The notes beneath the pieces were generated by a model. That model was not told the origin of the DNA. It did no database searches and saw only the letters and a program-made list of their open reading frames with translations. The translations under genes were made by a program, and so were the position numbers. Positions 63,990 to 64,000 of a stretch of DNA of 64,000 nt are shown here, piece by piece (the stretch's first letter is position 1; each line of letters opens with the position of its first letter). The DNA is from Chrysomallon squamiferum (Eukaryota; Mollusca; Gastropoda; Neomphalida; Peltospiridae), in assembly GCA_012295275.1 (NCBI GenBank), contig CM022665.1, forward strand, positions 1,028,952-1,092,951, read 5' to 3'.

Positions 63990-64000
63990 GTAATTAGAGA
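63990..64000 (+). CDS. TXLN: taxilin, next exon (truncated by window edge)
   Basis: A strong acceptor (T-rich tract, TATTTTCTGTAG ending 63989) is followed by GTA ATT AGA GA, reading V-I-R-(E/D) in phase 0. In vertebrate taxilins the corresponding position reads like QIVKEK or QLVQEK, so the residues, phase and position all fit continuation of the coiled-coil domain. Only 11 nt are in the window. Confidence 0.7.

Overview
This is an AT-rich, intron- and repeat-dominated animal nuclear sequence. The gene structures (GT-AG exons, short coding exons, a possible intron of about 20 kb), the many 80-150 bp (GA)n/(CT)n tracts, the long (AAT)n/(ATT)n arrays and a recognisable animal taxilin gene fit a lophotrochozoan, most likely a cephalopod mollusc. 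The species is an inference from sequence style; no database was searched. No bacterial, organellar or viral genes and no rRNA or tRNA were recognised. Most long open frames are translated simple repeats (Leu-Ser, Arg-Glu, poly-Ile/Asn) and are not genes.

Layout. (1) 1-400: a possible 3'-terminal exon on the + strand, with a strong splice acceptor and a poly(A) signal followed by GT-rich sequence. (2) 2.4-26.5 kb, minus strand: two small exons that fit in phase. They would encode a short secreted precursor: signal peptide at 22947-23022, acidic spacer, a Lys-Arg cleavage site and a 12-residue C-terminal peptide at 2560-2660. The intron would be 20 kb. Three perfect CRE palindromes lie 0.3-2.2 kb upstream, as is common for neuropeptide genes. 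(3) 26.7-56.6 kb: largely non-coding. It holds a 600 bp pyrimidine minisatellite, a dispersed repeat in inverted orientation, a CpG-dense possible promoter, a possible C-terminal exon near 42.2 kb, a degenerate tandem array at 45 kb and two long hairpins, one of pre-miRNA size. (4) 56.6-64 kb: an abruptly CpG-depleted block containing the taxilin gene on the + strand. Exons are at 61288-61714, 62347-62486 and 63990 onward, running off the window, with a possible earlier exon ending at 60088.

How it fits together. The taxilin gene is the only confidently identified gene. CpG loss across its body and its upstream flank suggests germline gene-body methylation and that the transcription unit starts near 56-57 kb. 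The peptide precursor is the most novel item: it matches no family I recognise, but both splice phases, the signal sequence, the dibasic site, clustered poly(A) signals and the CRE cluster point the same way.
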